Below are positions 28,804 through 37,928 of a stretch of DNA of 50,861 nt, in pieces (the stretch's first letter is position 1; each line of letters opens with the position of its first letter). The notes beneath the pieces were generated by a model. It ran no database searches and was not told where the DNA came from. It saw nothing but the letters and a program-made list of their open reading frames with translations. The DNA is taken from the NCBI GenBank assembly GCA_016191235.1, contig JACPOZ010000047.1, positions 1 to 50,861 of the forward strand. The letters are read 5' to 3'. Source of the stretch: Gammaproteobacteria bacterium (GTDB lineage: Bacteria; Pseudomonadota; Gammaproteobacteria; Ga0077554; Ga007554). A program made the position numbers and the translations under genes.

Positions 28804-29739
28804 TCAATTCATCCGTAACACAAAAGAACGCGGCGCCCCGTTGCGCACTGTATCAACCCGCACTTCCCCCTCGGTTTTCAGGCTATTCAACACCTGCATC
28901 CCCTTGGCAGGATTGTCGAGGCTCATGCCATTGACGGAGGTCACAATATCATTGGGTTCCATGCCAAAACGTGCGAGAAAACCTGGGTCTTCATTTGGCA
29001 TAAAACGATAGCCTATAAATTTGCCGCCTTCACTGACCGGCATCGGACGGACTCGCTCCATCAGACTTTGCGGATTGCTCATCGCAGCATCACGAAAATC
29101 CTGCATCGCGGCGTCGGAATTTGGCATGGACATCGCAGCACCTGGCGCGCCTTCCCCGCTTGTTTCATCCTTGGGCAACAACAGGGTTTCATAACGGCCA
29201 TCGCGCAACAGTATAACCTTATCGGCATGAATCTCCTTCAATGCCGCCCCGCCCGGCAGAGGTGTGTCGATCGCATAGAACTGCTCATTGCCACTGGAAT
29301 CGGCGATAATCGCCCGCGCGTTTTTTTTGTCGCGCGAGGCAATCACCCCGCGCAGGCTCAAGGCAAGACTGGTCTGCGGCGCTGTTTCTGCGGCTGCGCC
29401 TACATTAATCACCTGCACCTCGCCAAACAAATGCCACTGCGCCATCTCCTGGGGCGAGGGCTTGCGCACCGCCATTGGCGCAGCCGTAGCGCCGCGCTGA
29501 TCAACGGCTTGGATAAGCGGAGGCGGCGCAGCGTTCTCGGGCGGCGCCGGCAACATCATCCACGTCAACCTGGCCAGACTATACGCTATCGAGCACAACA
29601 GAATAACCATAAGCAGGAGAACCGCGCGCCTGGTCACGGATGGCTGCAGTAGCCGCAGTGCAAAATTGCGCCAAACTACGGACGACATCAAGCCTGCGCC
29701 GCTTGCCAGCCCGTTACCCAACGCCATGGCCTTGATCAT
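28804..29739 (-). CDS. gspC: Type II secretion protein GspC
   Basis: 311 residues. One N-terminal span (AVLLLMVILLCSIAYSLARL), then the HR domain (WHLFGEVQVINVGAA, LSLRGVIASRDKKNARAII), and a C-terminal PDZ domain (FIGYRFMPNEDPGFLARFGM, NDIVTSVNGMSLDNPAKGMQ). Bridges the inner-membrane platform to GspD and helps pick substrates. First gene of the gsp operon; no promoter stood out in the short gap upstream. Confidence 0.9.
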   Translation of the reverse strand: MIKAMALGNGLASGAGLMSSVVWRNFALRLLQPSVTRRAVLLLMVILLCSIAYSLARLTWMMLPAPPENAAPPPLIQAVDQRGATAAPMAVRKPSPQEMAQWHLFGEVQVINVGAAAETAPQTSLALSLRGVIASRDKKNARAIIADSSGNEQFYAIDTPLPGGAALKEIHADKVILLRDGRYETLLLPKDETSGEGAPGAAMSMPNSDAAMQDFRDAAMSNPQSLMERVRPMPVSEGGKFIGYRFMPNEDPGFLARFGMEPNDIVTSVNGMSLDNPAKGMQVLNSLKTEGEVRVDTVRNGAPRSFVLRMN

Positions 29740-29773
29740 CCGAACACATTACCCACGATTCATCACGGCGTCA

Positions 29774-30514
29774 TCACTTTCCAAAGAACAAATACAATAC
29801 GCCCAAAAACACCGGCTGGTGCAGCATATAAACCGGCAGGCTATGCCGCCCGCCAAAGGCCAGCAGGCGCGCCACCGGATGCCTGCCTGTCCAGCGCGCA
29901 AAGGCGGGCACATTTTCCCTTTGATAAATCAGTTTACCGAGAAACATCCCGATCAACACCACGCCAAACCACGGCAGCAATGGCACATAATCTTCAGTCA
30001 CTGGCTTGTGCGTCATCATCCCCAGCCATTGCCAGGCGGGAAGATCAAACCAGGGATGCTGAAACTGCAATCCCGCGACGATCACTCCCCCACCCACTAT
30101 CAAATTAAGCCAGAACAACCGCCAGAACAACAGGCCCAGCACGCTGGCAACGGCGATAAAGTGCAGGATACCAAAGAAAATCATGCTATTGGGGAACATT
30201 GCATAACTTCCCGCGCTCACCAGACCAGCGCAACCCGCCACCAGCAACAGGCGCCGCCCAAAGGCACGCGGATTCACGCCGCGCGCCGTAGCCAAGTGCA
30301 GACTCACGCCCATCACCCCAAGAAATAAACTCACGATAATAGCGCGAAACCCCAGCCAAAAGGGATCATGATTGAAGTCAGCGCTGACCACACCGTAGTA
30401 ATGCAGGTCAAACGTAAAATGATACGCAAACATCATCACAATAGCCGTTCCGCGCAACACATCGACAAATGAACGGCGTGTTAACCGGGTAGGCAGGGTG
30501 TTCTGCCCGCACAT
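29774..30514 (-). CDS. DUF1624-type multispanning membrane protein (acyltransferase-like)
   Basis: 246 residues from ATG at 30514; a TTG at 30571 is a poorer start. The N-terminus RRSFVDVLRGTAIVMMFAYH carries the R/D-x-x-R-G and His pattern shared by DUF1624 and the heparan-alpha-glucosaminide N-acetyltransferase-like group. About seven membrane spans follow, with LPWFGVVLIGMFLGKLIY and SLPVYMLHQPVFLGVLYLFF near the end. Probably an inner-membrane protein moving acyl groups; substrate unknown. Not in an evident operon with gspC. Confidence 0.75.
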   Translation of the reverse strand: MCGQNTLPTRLTRRSFVDVLRGTAIVMMFAYHFTFDLHYYGVVSADFNHDPFWLGFRAIIVSLFLGVMGVSLHLATARGVNPRAFGRRLLLVAGCAGLVSAGSYAMFPNSMIFFGILHFIAVASVLGLLFWRLFWLNLIVGGGVIVAGLQFQHPWFDLPAWQWLGMMTHKPVTEDYVPLLPWFGVVLIGMFLGKLIYQRENVPAFARWTGRHPVARLLAFGGRHSLPVYMLHQPVFLGVLYLFFGK

Positions 30515-30754
30515 ATTATCAGCGATTTTGACAGACTTATATTGATCGGCCACTTGACACCTTATACACAATGCCGCTAGAGGACACCCTCACGTTCTTT
30601 ATTGCTCGCGCCCTAAAACCGTCACAGTCCCAAAGCAACATATAACATATTGTTTTTGTTTGATTTGCTAGGACTGGGGCATTTTCCGTGCAAATCAAGA
30701 ACAATCCCGCTGCCATGCGGCCTGGCGGCGCTTTACCCCAAGCCGTCCACAAAG

Positions 30755-30777
30755 TTATCCACAGGTTTTGTGGATAA
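30755..30777. promoter_or_regulatory. Inverted pair of perfect DnaA boxes
   Basis: TTATCCACA (30755-30763) and its inverse TGTGGATAA (30769-30777), five bases apart, followed by AT-rich sequence. Both match the DnaA 9-mer consensus exactly. This lies in a gene-free gap (30515-30990) that also holds a palindromic repeat. Whether it is a regulatory DnaA site or part of an origin cannot be told here; no dnaA or dnaN is near. Confidence 0.6.
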
Positions 30778-30884
30778 TGACAAATTTATTACGGCAGCAA
30801 TAAGTTAACGCTTTTTATTAGATTGGCCATCAAGTATGGTCCAGCCGGATTTAGAGAATGGTGGCGAAAAAGTAGTGGGTGCAG

Positions 30885-30931
30885 GATGGGTTTACCAAAA
30901 GGGTGGAAGAGCGTTTCTTGCGCAACCCATC
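30885..30931. repeat. Short palindromic repeat, same family as 10309-10337
   Basis: GATGGGTT (30885-30892) pairs with AACCCATC (30924-30931), followed by AAGCGCCGTGCAGCGGCGAC, parallel in layout to the copy after the YkgJ-type gene. Lies downstream of the DUF2782 gene. Non-coding. Confidence 0.5.
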
Positions 30932-30990
30932 AAGCGCCGTGCAGCGGCGACGCAACTATTTTTTAATGGGTACGCCCTTCGGGCTTGCCC

Positions 30991-31329
30991 CTACTTCCAG
31001 CGCAATATAACCCAGCCAGGGATGGCCATATTGGGATTCAGATCGTTGCGCCGCGTTTCCAGGTTGCCGTCGCCGTCGGTATCGACCAGATAGTAAGGCG
31101 CGCCGACTTTTGGGGTAATCTTGACCGTATAAAGCACACCACCAATTCGGTATTCTTCCACCTTCTCATTGGGGCGCTGGATGATTTTGACATCAGGCTC
31201 AGGAACTTCCCCGCTGTTTAAGCCGTCTGTCGGCGGCGGCGGGAGTTCGGGCTTTGCTGTCTCGTTCGCCGCCCATGATGGAGCCGTAAGCAGCACAGAG
31301 ATTAATATTGCAAGGAATGTCCGTATCAC
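30991..31329 (-). CDS. DUF2782-family periplasmic protein
   Basis: 112 residues from GTG at 31329, picked because AAGGA lies seven bases upstream and the product then begins with a good signal peptide (IRTFLAILISVLLTAPSWA); it also leaves a 19-base gap to the LOG gene. The mature part reads EPDVKIIQRPNEKVEEYRIG, YTVKITPKVGAPYYLVDTDG, PGWVILRWK, the DUF2782 pattern. The family is known next to polA in gammaproteobacteria; its function is unknown. Confidence 0.8.
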   Translation of the reverse strand: MIRTFLAILISVLLTAPSWAANETAKPELPPPPTDGLNSGEVPEPDVKIIQRPNEKVEEYRIGGVLYTVKITPKVGAPYYLVDTDGDGNLETRRNDLNPNMAIPGWVILRWK

Positions 31330-31348
31330 GCGCTTTTCCTTAATGTTT

Positions 31349-32074
31349 TCAGAGATCCAACAACGTCGCCTGCTCATCGGCAGAAGGCTCGAAGCCGCGA
31401 TGCTCGTAGTGGTTGAAAATCGCGTCCACCACCTCTTGCGGGGTGTCGACGATTTGCATCAAATCGAGATCTTCCGGGCTGATGACGCCTTCCGTCACCA
31501 GCGTTGACCTGAACCAGGCGAGCAGGCCTTCCCAGAACGGTTTGTGTACCAGAATCACGGGGATCTGACGGGTTTTGTGTGTCTGCACCAGCGTCAGAAT
31601 CTCCATCATCTCATCCAGCGTGCCAAAACCGCCCGGCAACACCACGTAAGCCGAGGCATATTTGACGAACATCACCTTGCGCGAAAAAAAGTGCCTGAAG
31701 TTAAGGGAGATGTTCTGATAAGGATTGGTTGTCTGTTCGTGGGGCAGCACAATATTGAGGCCGATGCTGGGGGATTTTCCGGCAAATGCGCCTTTGTTGG
31801 CCGCTTCCATGATGCCCGGCCCGCCACCGCTCACTACGCTGAAACCGGCATCCGACAACAGAAGCGCAATATCTTCAGTGAGCTTATAATAAGGGTGGTC
31901 CACTGGCGTGCGCGCCGAACCGAAGATGCTGACCGAAGGCTTGATCTGCGACAGGCGTTCGAAGCCTTCGACAAATTCCGCCATAATCTGAAAAATCTTC
32001 CAGGACTCACGTGTCAGCGAAGTGTCGTTGACAGGCTTGAGGCTGGGGTGAGAGTGTCTTTCTTGTGCGTTCAT
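31349..32074 (-). CDS. LOG-family protein (TIGR00730, nucleotide phosphoribohydrolase type)
   Basis: 241 residues from ATG at 32074 (the GTG at 32083 is less likely). The two family motifs are present: GGGPGIMEAANKGA and PGGFGTLDEMMEI, forming the nucleotide site of a Rossmann-like fold. LOG proteins cleave nucleoside monophosphates to base plus ribose 5-phosphate. The N-terminal ~50 residues (ESWKIFQIMAEFVEGFERL) match the longer bacterial subgroup. Co-oriented with the DUF2782 gene and divergent from polA. Confidence 0.88.
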   Translation of the reverse strand: MNAQERHSHPSLKPVNDTSLTRESWKIFQIMAEFVEGFERLSQIKPSVSIFGSARTPVDHPYYKLTEDIALLLSDAGFSVVSGGGPGIMEAANKGAFAGKSPSIGLNIVLPHEQTTNPYQNISLNFRHFFSRKVMFVKYASAYVVLPGGFGTLDEMMEILTLVQTHKTRQIPVILVHKPFWEGLLAWFRSTLVTEGVISPEDLDLMQIVDTPQEVVDAIFNHYEHRGFEPSADEQATLLDL

Positions 32075-32253
32075 AATAGTCACCGAAAATTAAGTCGCCG
32101 CCGGAGGGCGTGCCGGGAGAAGCTTATATTGAATATATCGGGCTGTTGGCGACATACTTAATTCGAATAGCCCTCATCATAAACGAAAAAACCCTTTGAG
32201 GCATAGCCATTAGACCGCTAATCCACACACTACCTGCCAAGACACCAGACGCT

Positions 32254-34962
32254 ATGACCGAAACCGTACCCAAACCACTGATCCTGGTAGATGGCTCCTC
32301 TTACCTCTACCGTGCCTTCCATGCCCTGCCACCGCTGACCAACTCACGCGGCGAACCGACCGGGGCGGTGTATGGCGTGGTCAATATGCTGCGCAAGTTG
32401 ATCGCGGACTACCAGTCGGAGCATGTCGTGGTGGTGTTCGACGCCAAGGGCAAGACCTTCCGCGATGAACTCTTTGAACACTACAAGGCGCACCGCCCGC
32501 CGATGCCGGATGAACTGCGCACACAGATCGAGCCGCTGCACGCCATCGTGCGCGCCATGGGGCTGCCGGTGCTGGTGATAGACGGCGTTGAGGCCGACGA
32601 TGTGATCGGCACGCTGGCGGTGCAGGCCGCCGCCATCGGCTTGCCGGTGGTGATCTCCACCGGCGACAAGGACATGGCGCAACTGGTCGATGGCCATGTC
32701 ACCCTCGTCAATACCATGAGCAATACAACGCTCGATGCGCAGGGTGTGATCGAAAAGTTTGGGGTTTCCCCCGGCCAGATCATCGACTACCTGGCGCTGG
32801 TGGGCGACACCTCGGACAACATCCCCGGCATCCCCAAGGTTGGCCCCAAAACCGCCGCCAAGTGGCTGCAGGAGCATGGCTCGCTGGATAACATCATCAC
32901 CAACGCCGATCACATCAACGGCAAGGTCGGCGAGAGTCTGCGTGAGAATCTGCACCTGCTGCCGCTATCGCGGCAACTGGCGACGATCCGCTGCGACGTG
33001 CCGCTGCCGGTGGGGCCGCTTGACATGCAATCCCAACCCGCCGATACCGCCGCGTTGCGCGAGCTGTTTCAGCGCATGGAGTTCAAAACCTGGCTGGGAC
33101 AATTGGATCAGGAAAAGCCCAAGGACGATCCTGCCCCAGCTCCCCAACCCTTGGCCTCTGAGTATCAAACCATACTCACCGAAGCAGATCTGGAGCACTG
33201 GCTCACCCGACTGGAGCAGGCCGAGCAGTTCGCCTTCGACACCGAGACCACCAGCCTGGACTACATGCAGGCCGAAATCGTAGGCGTGTCGTTCTGCATT
33301 CAGCCCGGTGAAGCCGCCTATGTGCCACTGGCGCACGACTACCCCGGCGCGCCCGCCCAGCTATCTCGCGAATGGGTTTTAGAGCGGCTGCGCCCGCTGC
33401 TGGAAGACGCCAGCCGCCCCAAACTGGGCCAGAATCTCAAATATGACATGAGCGTGCTCGCCAACCACGGCATCGCGCTGGCAGGCATTCGCTATGACAC
33501 CATGCTGGAATCCTACGTGCTCAACAGCACCGCCTCGCGCCACGACATGGACACGCTGGCGTTGACCCATCTGGGCCACAAGACCATCCGTTTCGAAGAT
33601 ATCGCGGGCAAGGGTGCAAAACAACTCACGTTTAATCAGATCGGCATCGAGCAGGCCGCGCCGTATGCCGCCGAGGATGCCGACATCACCCTGCGCCTGC
33701 ATCACGCATTATGGCCGCGCCTGTCAGCAGAGCCGGGCCTGCAAAAACTGTTTGATGAAATCGAAGTGCCGCTGGTGCCGGTGCTGTCGCGCATCGAGCG
33801 CAACGGCGTGCTGGTGGACGCGGGAATGCTGCACCGGCAGAGCGAGGAGCTGGCGCGCCAGATGTTGGAGATCCAGCAGCAGGCACACAGCGCCGCCGGA
33901 CAACCCTTCAACCTCGATTCGCCCAAGCAGATCCAGGCCATCCTGTTCGACAAGCTACAACTGCCGGTGCTGGAGAAGACCCCCACGGGCCAACCTTCCA
34001 CCGCCGAATCGACGCTCGCCGAACTGGCGCTGGACTACCCGCTGCCGAAACTGATCCTTGAGCACCGCACTATAGCCAAACTGAAATCGACCTACACCGA
34101 CAAACTGCCGGGGCAGATCAATCCACGCAGCGGGCGCGTTCATACCTCATATCATCAAGCGGTGGCGGCCACGGGCCGATTGTCATCTTCAGACCCGAAT
34201 TTGCAGAATATCCCGATCCGCAGCGCCGAAGGGCGACGCATCCGCCAGGCCTTTATCGCCCCGCCGGGACACAAGATCGTCGCAGCGGATTATTCGCAAA
34301 TCGAACTGCGCATCATGGCCCACCTGTCGCAAGACGACGGTCTGTTGCGCGCCTTCAGCCATGGCGAAGACATCCACCGCGCCACCGCCGCCGAGATCTT
34401 CGGCGCATCTCCCGATCAAGTGACCTCTGAGCAACGCCGCAACGCCAAGGCCATCAACTTCGGACTGATCTACGGCATGTCCGCCTTCGGCCTGGCGCGA
34501 CAACTGGGCGTAGAGCGCGGCGCGGCGCAACAGTATATGGACCTCTATTTCGCACGTTATCCCGGCGTAAAGGCATTCATGGACCGCACGCGCACCCAAA
34601 CCCGCGCCGACGGCTACGTGGAAACCCTGTTTGGCCGCCGCCTGTATCTGGCAGACATCAAATCCAGCAACCAGCAACGCCGCCAATACGCCGAACGCGC
34701 CGCCATCAATGCCCCCATGCAAGGCACCGCCGCCGACATCATCAAACTCGCCATGCTCAAAACCGACGCAATGATCCTCGCCGGAGACCTGGCCGCAAAA
34801 ATGGTGATGCAAGTACACGATGAGCTGGTCTTCGAAGTGCCAGAAAACGCACTCCACCAAACCATCGAAGACATCCGCCACTGCATGTCCAGTGCGGCCA
34901 CCTTATCCGTGCCGCTGGTGGTAGACATCGGCGTTGGCAACAATTGGGATGAGGCGCATTAG
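32254..34962 (+). CDS. polA: DNA polymerase I
   Basis: 902 residues, full length. 5'-3' exonuclease domain first ([43 protein letters not shown]). The 3'-5' exonuclease follows with intact acidic residues ([32 protein letters not shown]), so proofreading should work. Then the polymerase: [57 protein letters not shown] and [12 protein letters not shown]. Its last 215 bases (34746-34960) are duplicated at 37192-37407 beyond the restriction-modification genes. The gene itself is unbroken. Confidence 0.98.
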   Translation: MTETVPKPLILVDGSSYLYRAFHALPPLTNSRGEPTGAVYGVVNMLRKLIADYQSEHVVVVFDAKGKTFRDELFEHYKAHRPPMPDELRTQIEPLHAIVRAMGLPVLVIDGVEADDVIGTLAVQAAAIGLPVVISTGDKDMAQLVDGHVTLVNTMSNTTLDAQGVIEKFGVSPGQIIDYLALVGDTSDNIPGIPKVGPKTAAKWLQEHGSLDNIITNADHINGKVGESLRENLHLLPLSRQLATIRCDVPLPVGPLDMQSQPADTAALRELFQRMEFKTWLGQLDQEKPKDDPAPAPQPLASEYQTILTEADLEHWLTRLEQAEQFAFDTETTSLDYMQAEIVGVSFCIQPGEAAYVPLAHDYPGAPAQLSREWVLERLRPLLEDASRPKLGQNLKYDMSVLANHGIALAGIRYDTMLESYVLNSTASRHDMDTLALTHLGHKTIRFEDIAGKGAKQLTFNQIGIEQAAPYAAEDADITLRLHHALWPRLSAEPGLQKLFDEIEVPLVPVLSRIERNGVLVDAGMLHRQSEELARQMLEIQQQAHSAAGQPFNLDSPKQIQAILFDKLQLPVLEKTPTGQPSTAESTLAELALDYPLPKLILEHRTIAKLKSTYTDKLPGQINPRSGRVHTSYHQAVAATGRLSSSDPNLQNIPIRSAEGRRIRQAFIAPPGHKIVAADYSQIELRIMAHLSQDDGLLRAFSHGEDIHRATAAEIFGASPDQVTSEQRRNAKAINFGLIYGMSAFGLARQLGVERGAAQQYMDLYFARYPGVKAFMDRTRTQTRADGYVETLFGRRLYLADIKSSNQQRRQYAERAAINAPMQGTAADIIKLAMLKTDAMILAGDLAAKMVMQVHDELVFEVPENALHQTIEDIRHCMSSAATLSVPLVVDIGVGNNWDEAH
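34746..34960 (+). repeat. Direct repeat, left copy (3' end of polA)
   Basis: These 215 bases recur at 37192-37407 in the same orientation with about eight substitutions and one inserted base (roughly 96% identical by eye). The pair brackets the methylase, nuclease and controller genes. Confidence 0.9.
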
Positions 34963-35131
34963 GGAGTTGGGCTGCATCAGCGCGAGGTTGTGGCACTCTT
35001 TATCTATCCTGTTTTTGAGGCTTAATCCAACGCTTGCCAATTATCCCATTATAGGATATTCTCCGCCATGTACTGGAAGTACCCAGTGCAACTTGGCTGT
35101 CTCGTGTTGGCGATAATATTGTTACGGATAC

Positions 35132-35141
35132 CGACTAGTCG
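35132..35141. promoter_or_regulatory. Palindrome upstream of the methylase
   Basis: CGACTAGTCG, a perfect 10-bp palindrome, ends 21 bases before the methylase ATG and just before its AGAGGAATT ribosome site. It differs from the controller operators at 37055-37086, so it might bind the methylase itself or be chance. Confidence 0.3.
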
Positions 35142-35162
35142 AACCCTAAGAGGAATTAAACA

Positions 35163-36047
35163 ATGAGCACTGCCGAGGCGAAGCTTAATGACAAACTGAA
35201 AAGGGAATCCATTTCCCAAGCGCTTCCGACTGAGATCATGGTTGGTGATTCGCGGCAGAAGCTTGCCCTCTTTCCGGATAGCACATTCCAGATGTGCGTC
35301 ACAAGTCCACCATATTGGGGATTGCGCGATTATGCAGTCGCAGGACAAATCGGTGCCGAAACGGCCATCGATCAGTACATTGATGATCTTGTTTCAATTT
35401 TCAGAGAAGTTCGCCGCGTGCTTCGAGAGGATGGCACGTTGTGGCTAAACATTGGCGATAGCTACACGAGCGGAGGGCGCACATGGCGCGACTCGGATAA
35501 GAAGAACCAAGCGCGCGGGATGAACTACAGACCGCCCACACCCGAAGGATTGAAGCCGAAGGATCTCATCGGCATTCCTTGGCGCGTGGCACTCGCGTTG
35601 CAACAAGATGGGTGGTACCTACGCACCGATATCCTCTGGCACAAGCCAAACTGTCAGCCGGAGTCAGTGAAGGACAGGCCAACCCGATCACATGAGTATA
35701 TTTTTCTGATGTCTAAGTCAGAAGAGTACTTCTACGATCACGAAGCCATTAAAGAACCAGCTAAGGATGGGGAGAACCGGCGTAACCGCCGCTCAGTGTG
35801 GTCAATCAATACGGAACCATACAATGGCGCCCACTTTGCCGTATTCCCGCCAGAACTTGTGCGCCTGTGCGTGCTCGCCGGCAGCGGTCCCGGCTCTGTG
35901 GTGCTCGATCCATTCTTTGGTGCTGGCACAACAGGACTCGTGTGTATTGAAAACGGGCGGGGATTTGTCGGCATCGAACTTAAGGAAGAATACGCAGAGC
36001 TTGCTCGACAACGGCTAGCCAACCGGACGTTCGGTCTTGCCTTCTAA
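35163..36047 (+). CDS. Type II DNA methyltransferase, probably N4-cytosine (SmaI-like system)
   Basis: 294 residues; AGAGGAATTAAACA before the ATG. Motif IV comes first, TSPPYWGLRDY, and the SAM motif I comes late, DPFFGAGTTGLVCIENGRGF: the beta order. The S-P-P-Y form is typical of N4-cytosine methylases, while D-P-P-Y would suggest N6-adenine. Between them lies the variable recognition region (RPPTPEGLKPKDLIGIPWRV, LWHKPNCQPESVKDRPTRSH). It protects the host from the neighbouring nuclease. The 3' end overlaps the convergent nuclease gene by 33 bases. Methylated base and site are inference. Confidence 0.9.
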   Translation: MSTAEAKLNDKLKRESISQALPTEIMVGDSRQKLALFPDSTFQMCVTSPPYWGLRDYAVAGQIGAETAIDQYIDDLVSIFREVRRVLREDGTLWLNIGDSYTSGGRTWRDSDKKNQARGMNYRPPTPEGLKPKDLIGIPWRVALALQQDGWYLRTDILWHKPNCQPESVKDRPTRSHEYIFLMSKSEEYFYDHEAIKEPAKDGENRRNRRSVWSINTEPYNGAHFAVFPPELVRLCVLAGSGPGSVVLDPFFGAGTTGLVCIENGRGFVGIELKEEYAELARQRLANRTFGLAF

Positions 36048-36818
36048 GTTGGTTGTCACAAACTCCCAAGTAGCATGCACCGTGCAGTATTTCTTGTCGA
36101 GACTTCTGATCTGTAATTTGCGTTCGGTACCACCATCGAAGTAAAGCTGGAACTTGAGATTGCCGGATCTATCGGTCACGTCACAGTAACCAGGCTTTGG
36201 CATTTGCCCACTTTCATGAGCCATTCGCAATTGGCCAAGCTTAGCTTCCAACAGCAACGTCTTAGGAATTTCCACTAATTCGTACTGCCACTCGGCACCA
36301 CCTTTCGGTGCCAAGCTGCGTAGAGAAAGAATGCGGTCGTATGATCGCAGGTGTTTGAAGAGCTGCTCTCTCAATCCCAGTAAATCGCTGCTATTGTCTG
36401 CCCACTCGCCTTTACCAAGTTCCATAAACTTGGAAATGTGCAGTTTGTCGGGCTTGAGGTTCTTATCGGCTTGTGTTTTGAGCGAGAAGCGCTGCTCGTT
36501 GATAGTAATGTCGTGACCAGGGTTTCCCTTGGGCGCGAGCTGCGCCGTGACATTGCACAGATTGGCGACCTGTTCTAACGCATATTCGAATTTGTCTTTG
36601 GTAAATGGTTCGCGCGAGAAACAGTGGTGGATTCGAAGGGTATCACCGAAATCTTGCAAAAGACATGGCGACACCAAATCAGAACCATTCAGACGCCAGA
36701 ACTTATGCTCCATGCCAAAGACTTGTACTACCTGCTCAACCCAGCCTACCTGACCCGTAGTAAGGCCCTTGAGCGACTCGCAGAGTTTTTGAAGGTTAAG
36801 AGGCTTTCCGTTACTCAT
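36015..36818 (-). CDS. Type II restriction endonuclease, resembles R.SmaI (predicted CCCGGG)
   Basis: 267 residues. Strings I recall from R.SmaI recur: NPGHDITI with SLKTQADKN shortly after, then [29 protein letters not shown], and [20 protein letters not shown]. The D...LKT segment (HDITI...SLKTQ) looks like a PD-(D/E)XK-type core. It cuts unmodified DNA; a CCCGGG target is predicted from the resemblance only. Its start overlaps the controller stop by four bases (ATGA), so it is translated behind the controller. Recalled similarity, not a search, is the basis of the specificity. Confidence 0.78.
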   Translation of the reverse strand: MSNGKPLNLQKLCESLKGLTTGQVGWVEQVVQVFGMEHKFWRLNGSDLVSPCLLQDFGDTLRIHHCFSREPFTKDKFEYALEQVANLCNVTAQLAPKGNPGHDITINEQRFSLKTQADKNLKPDKLHISKFMELGKGEWADNSSDLLGLREQLFKHLRSYDRILSLRSLAPKGGAEWQYELVEIPKTLLLEAKLGQLRMAHESGQMPKPGYCDVTDRSGNLKFQLYFDGGTERKLQIRSLDKKYCTVHATWEFVTTNLEGKTERPVG

Positions 36819-37042
36819 GACGCAGGTTGTATCATCTGCAAGATTGAGTACGGAGTTACAGATATAGCCTCACAAACCTCAAGAAACTCGATCACATCCA
36901 GCCTGCGCTCCCCACTCTCGTACTTTGATACGTATGACTGGGGTTTGCGAAGCCGTGCCGCGACCTCGGACTGTGTAAGTCCTTTTTCCAGTCTTGCGTC
37001 TGCAAGCGCGTTCTGAAAAAATTCGTAGCGGGAAGTTGACAT
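36815..37042 (-). CDS. Controller (C) protein, XRE-family helix-turn-helix
   Basis: 75 residues from ATG at 37042; a longer reading to 37099 would run through the operators, so it is rejected. Helix-turn-helix: [20 protein letters not shown] then [20 protein letters not shown]. Controller proteins time restriction after methylation by activating, then limiting, their own promoter. Co-transcribed with the nuclease (four-base overlap). The two operators and a perfectly spaced promoter directly upstream support this role; the transcript may be nearly leaderless. Confidence 0.9.
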   Translation of the reverse strand: MSTSRYEFFQNALADARLEKGLTQSEVAARLRKPQSYVSKYESGERRLDVIEFLEVCEAISVTPYSILQMIQPAS

Positions 37043-37048
37043 GCATCC

Positions 37049-37086
37049 ATTATCTATCCGAACATCGGATATCCCAAATCGGGATA
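37049..37086 (-). promoter_or_regulatory. Controller promoter with tandem C-box operators
   Basis: Two 17-bp palindromes, TATCCGAACATCGGATA (37055-37071, plus strand) and TATCCCAAATCGGGATA (37070-37086), overlap by two bases. On the minus strand a -35 TTGGGA (37072-37077) and -10 GATAAT (37049-37054) are separated by exactly the 17 bases of the proximal palindrome. Distal binding would recruit polymerase; proximal binding would block it. Confidence 0.75.
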
Positions 37087-37160
37087 ACTCACCCATCAAG
37101 CAAGTAGGGTTAGGCGAATGCCGTAACCCAACATGTGATGTTTAATTCAATGTCAGTCGT

Positions 37161-37182
37161 CGGGTTACGCTACGCTAACCCG
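37161..37182. repeat. Palindrome between controller and polA remnant
   Basis: CGGGTTA and TAACCCG around CGCTACGC, related in style to the other intergenic palindromes. It adjoins the right copy of the polA duplication, so the insertion boundary may lie in or near a repeat. Confidence 0.5.
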
Positions 37183-37191
37183 ACCTACGGG

Positions 37192-37407
37192 ACTCGCCAT
37201 GCTCAAAACCGACGCCATGATCCTCGCCGGAAACCTGGCCGCAAAATATGGTGACGCAAGTACACGATGAGCTGGTCTTCGAAGTGTCCGAAAACGCACT
37301 CCACCAAACCATCGAAGACATCCGCCGCTGCATGTCCAGCGCGGCCACCTTATCCGTGCCGCTGGTGGTAGACATCGGTGTTGGCAACAATTGGGATGAG
37401 GCGCATT
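37192..37407 (+). pseudogene. polA: polA 3'-end remnant (right copy of direct repeat)
   Basis: 216 bases matching polA 34746-34960 with one inserted T (CAAAATATGG for CAAAAATGG) that shifts the frame, plus about eight changes, several silent in the polA frame. It has no start or upstream gene body. It carries the original downstream flank before the DUF3135 gene. Interpreted as the second copy made when the restriction-modification genes inserted. Confidence 0.88.
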
Positions 37408-37466
37408 CGGGGTTGGGTGTATGGGCGGGATCGCCGCCAGGTTAAAAAGCCTGTACGCGCCCTGAT

Positions 37467-37844
37467 TCAAACAACAGGTTTGGTGGCCTTGAAAGGTAAT
37501 ATTGTGGCGGATTCCAGCGGTTTGTTGTCTGGCTGTTTTTTAGAAGAGGGATAGGATTCCAGTTCTCCGAGCAAGAGCAGGGCGTTCAGCAATCCCTTTT
37601 CTCCGTATACGGAGTCCCACATCCTGTTGAATAGGCGCATGCAGCCCTGCATGGGGTTGCTGCATTTTTGCAGCTCCATATCAATACTCCACTGCAGGCC
37701 GCGAAGGCGCTGCTGACGCTCCTCGGGGGCGCTTGCCAAAACGCTTTCTATTGCCTCCCTGCGCCGCACGGCAAAGGCCTCTGGATCAGTCTTCGCTAGC
37801 GTCATCCATTCATCAAAATCAAATGAGGATGAAGGGTGGCTCAT
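37467..37844 (-). CDS. DUF3135-family protein
   Basis: 125 residues from ATG at 37844 (MSHPSSSFDFDEWM), with an alternative at 37865. Family-type features: FDFDEWMTLAKTDPEAFAVR, a helical middle with RREAIESVLASAPEERQQRL, and GLQWSIDMELQKCSNPMQGC with two cysteines. No catalytic motif; function unknown. Cytosolic. It lies just beyond the polA remnant, so before the insertion it was the gene downstream of polA. Confidence 0.75.
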   Translation of the reverse strand: MSHPSSSFDFDEWMTLAKTDPEAFAVRRREAIESVLASAPEERQQRLRGLQWSIDMELQKCSNPMQGCMRLFNRMWDSVYGEKGLLNALLLLGELESYPSSKKQPDNKPLESATILPFKATKPVV

Positions 37845-37928
37845 GTGTTGTGTCCGCAGTAACAATACCCAGCAAGGTAAAGGGCGCTAAAGACATCTTG
37901 GGCCGGTGTTTTTAGCGCTTTGTGCCAC

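Noticed and set aside
30537-30752. Small frame upstream of the DUF1624 gene
   Set aside because: No family resemblance and no ribosome site; it spans the DnaA-box gap.
36843-37099. Longer controller protein starting at 37099
   Set aside because: It would translate the two operators and promoter; the start at 37042 gives the usual controller length.
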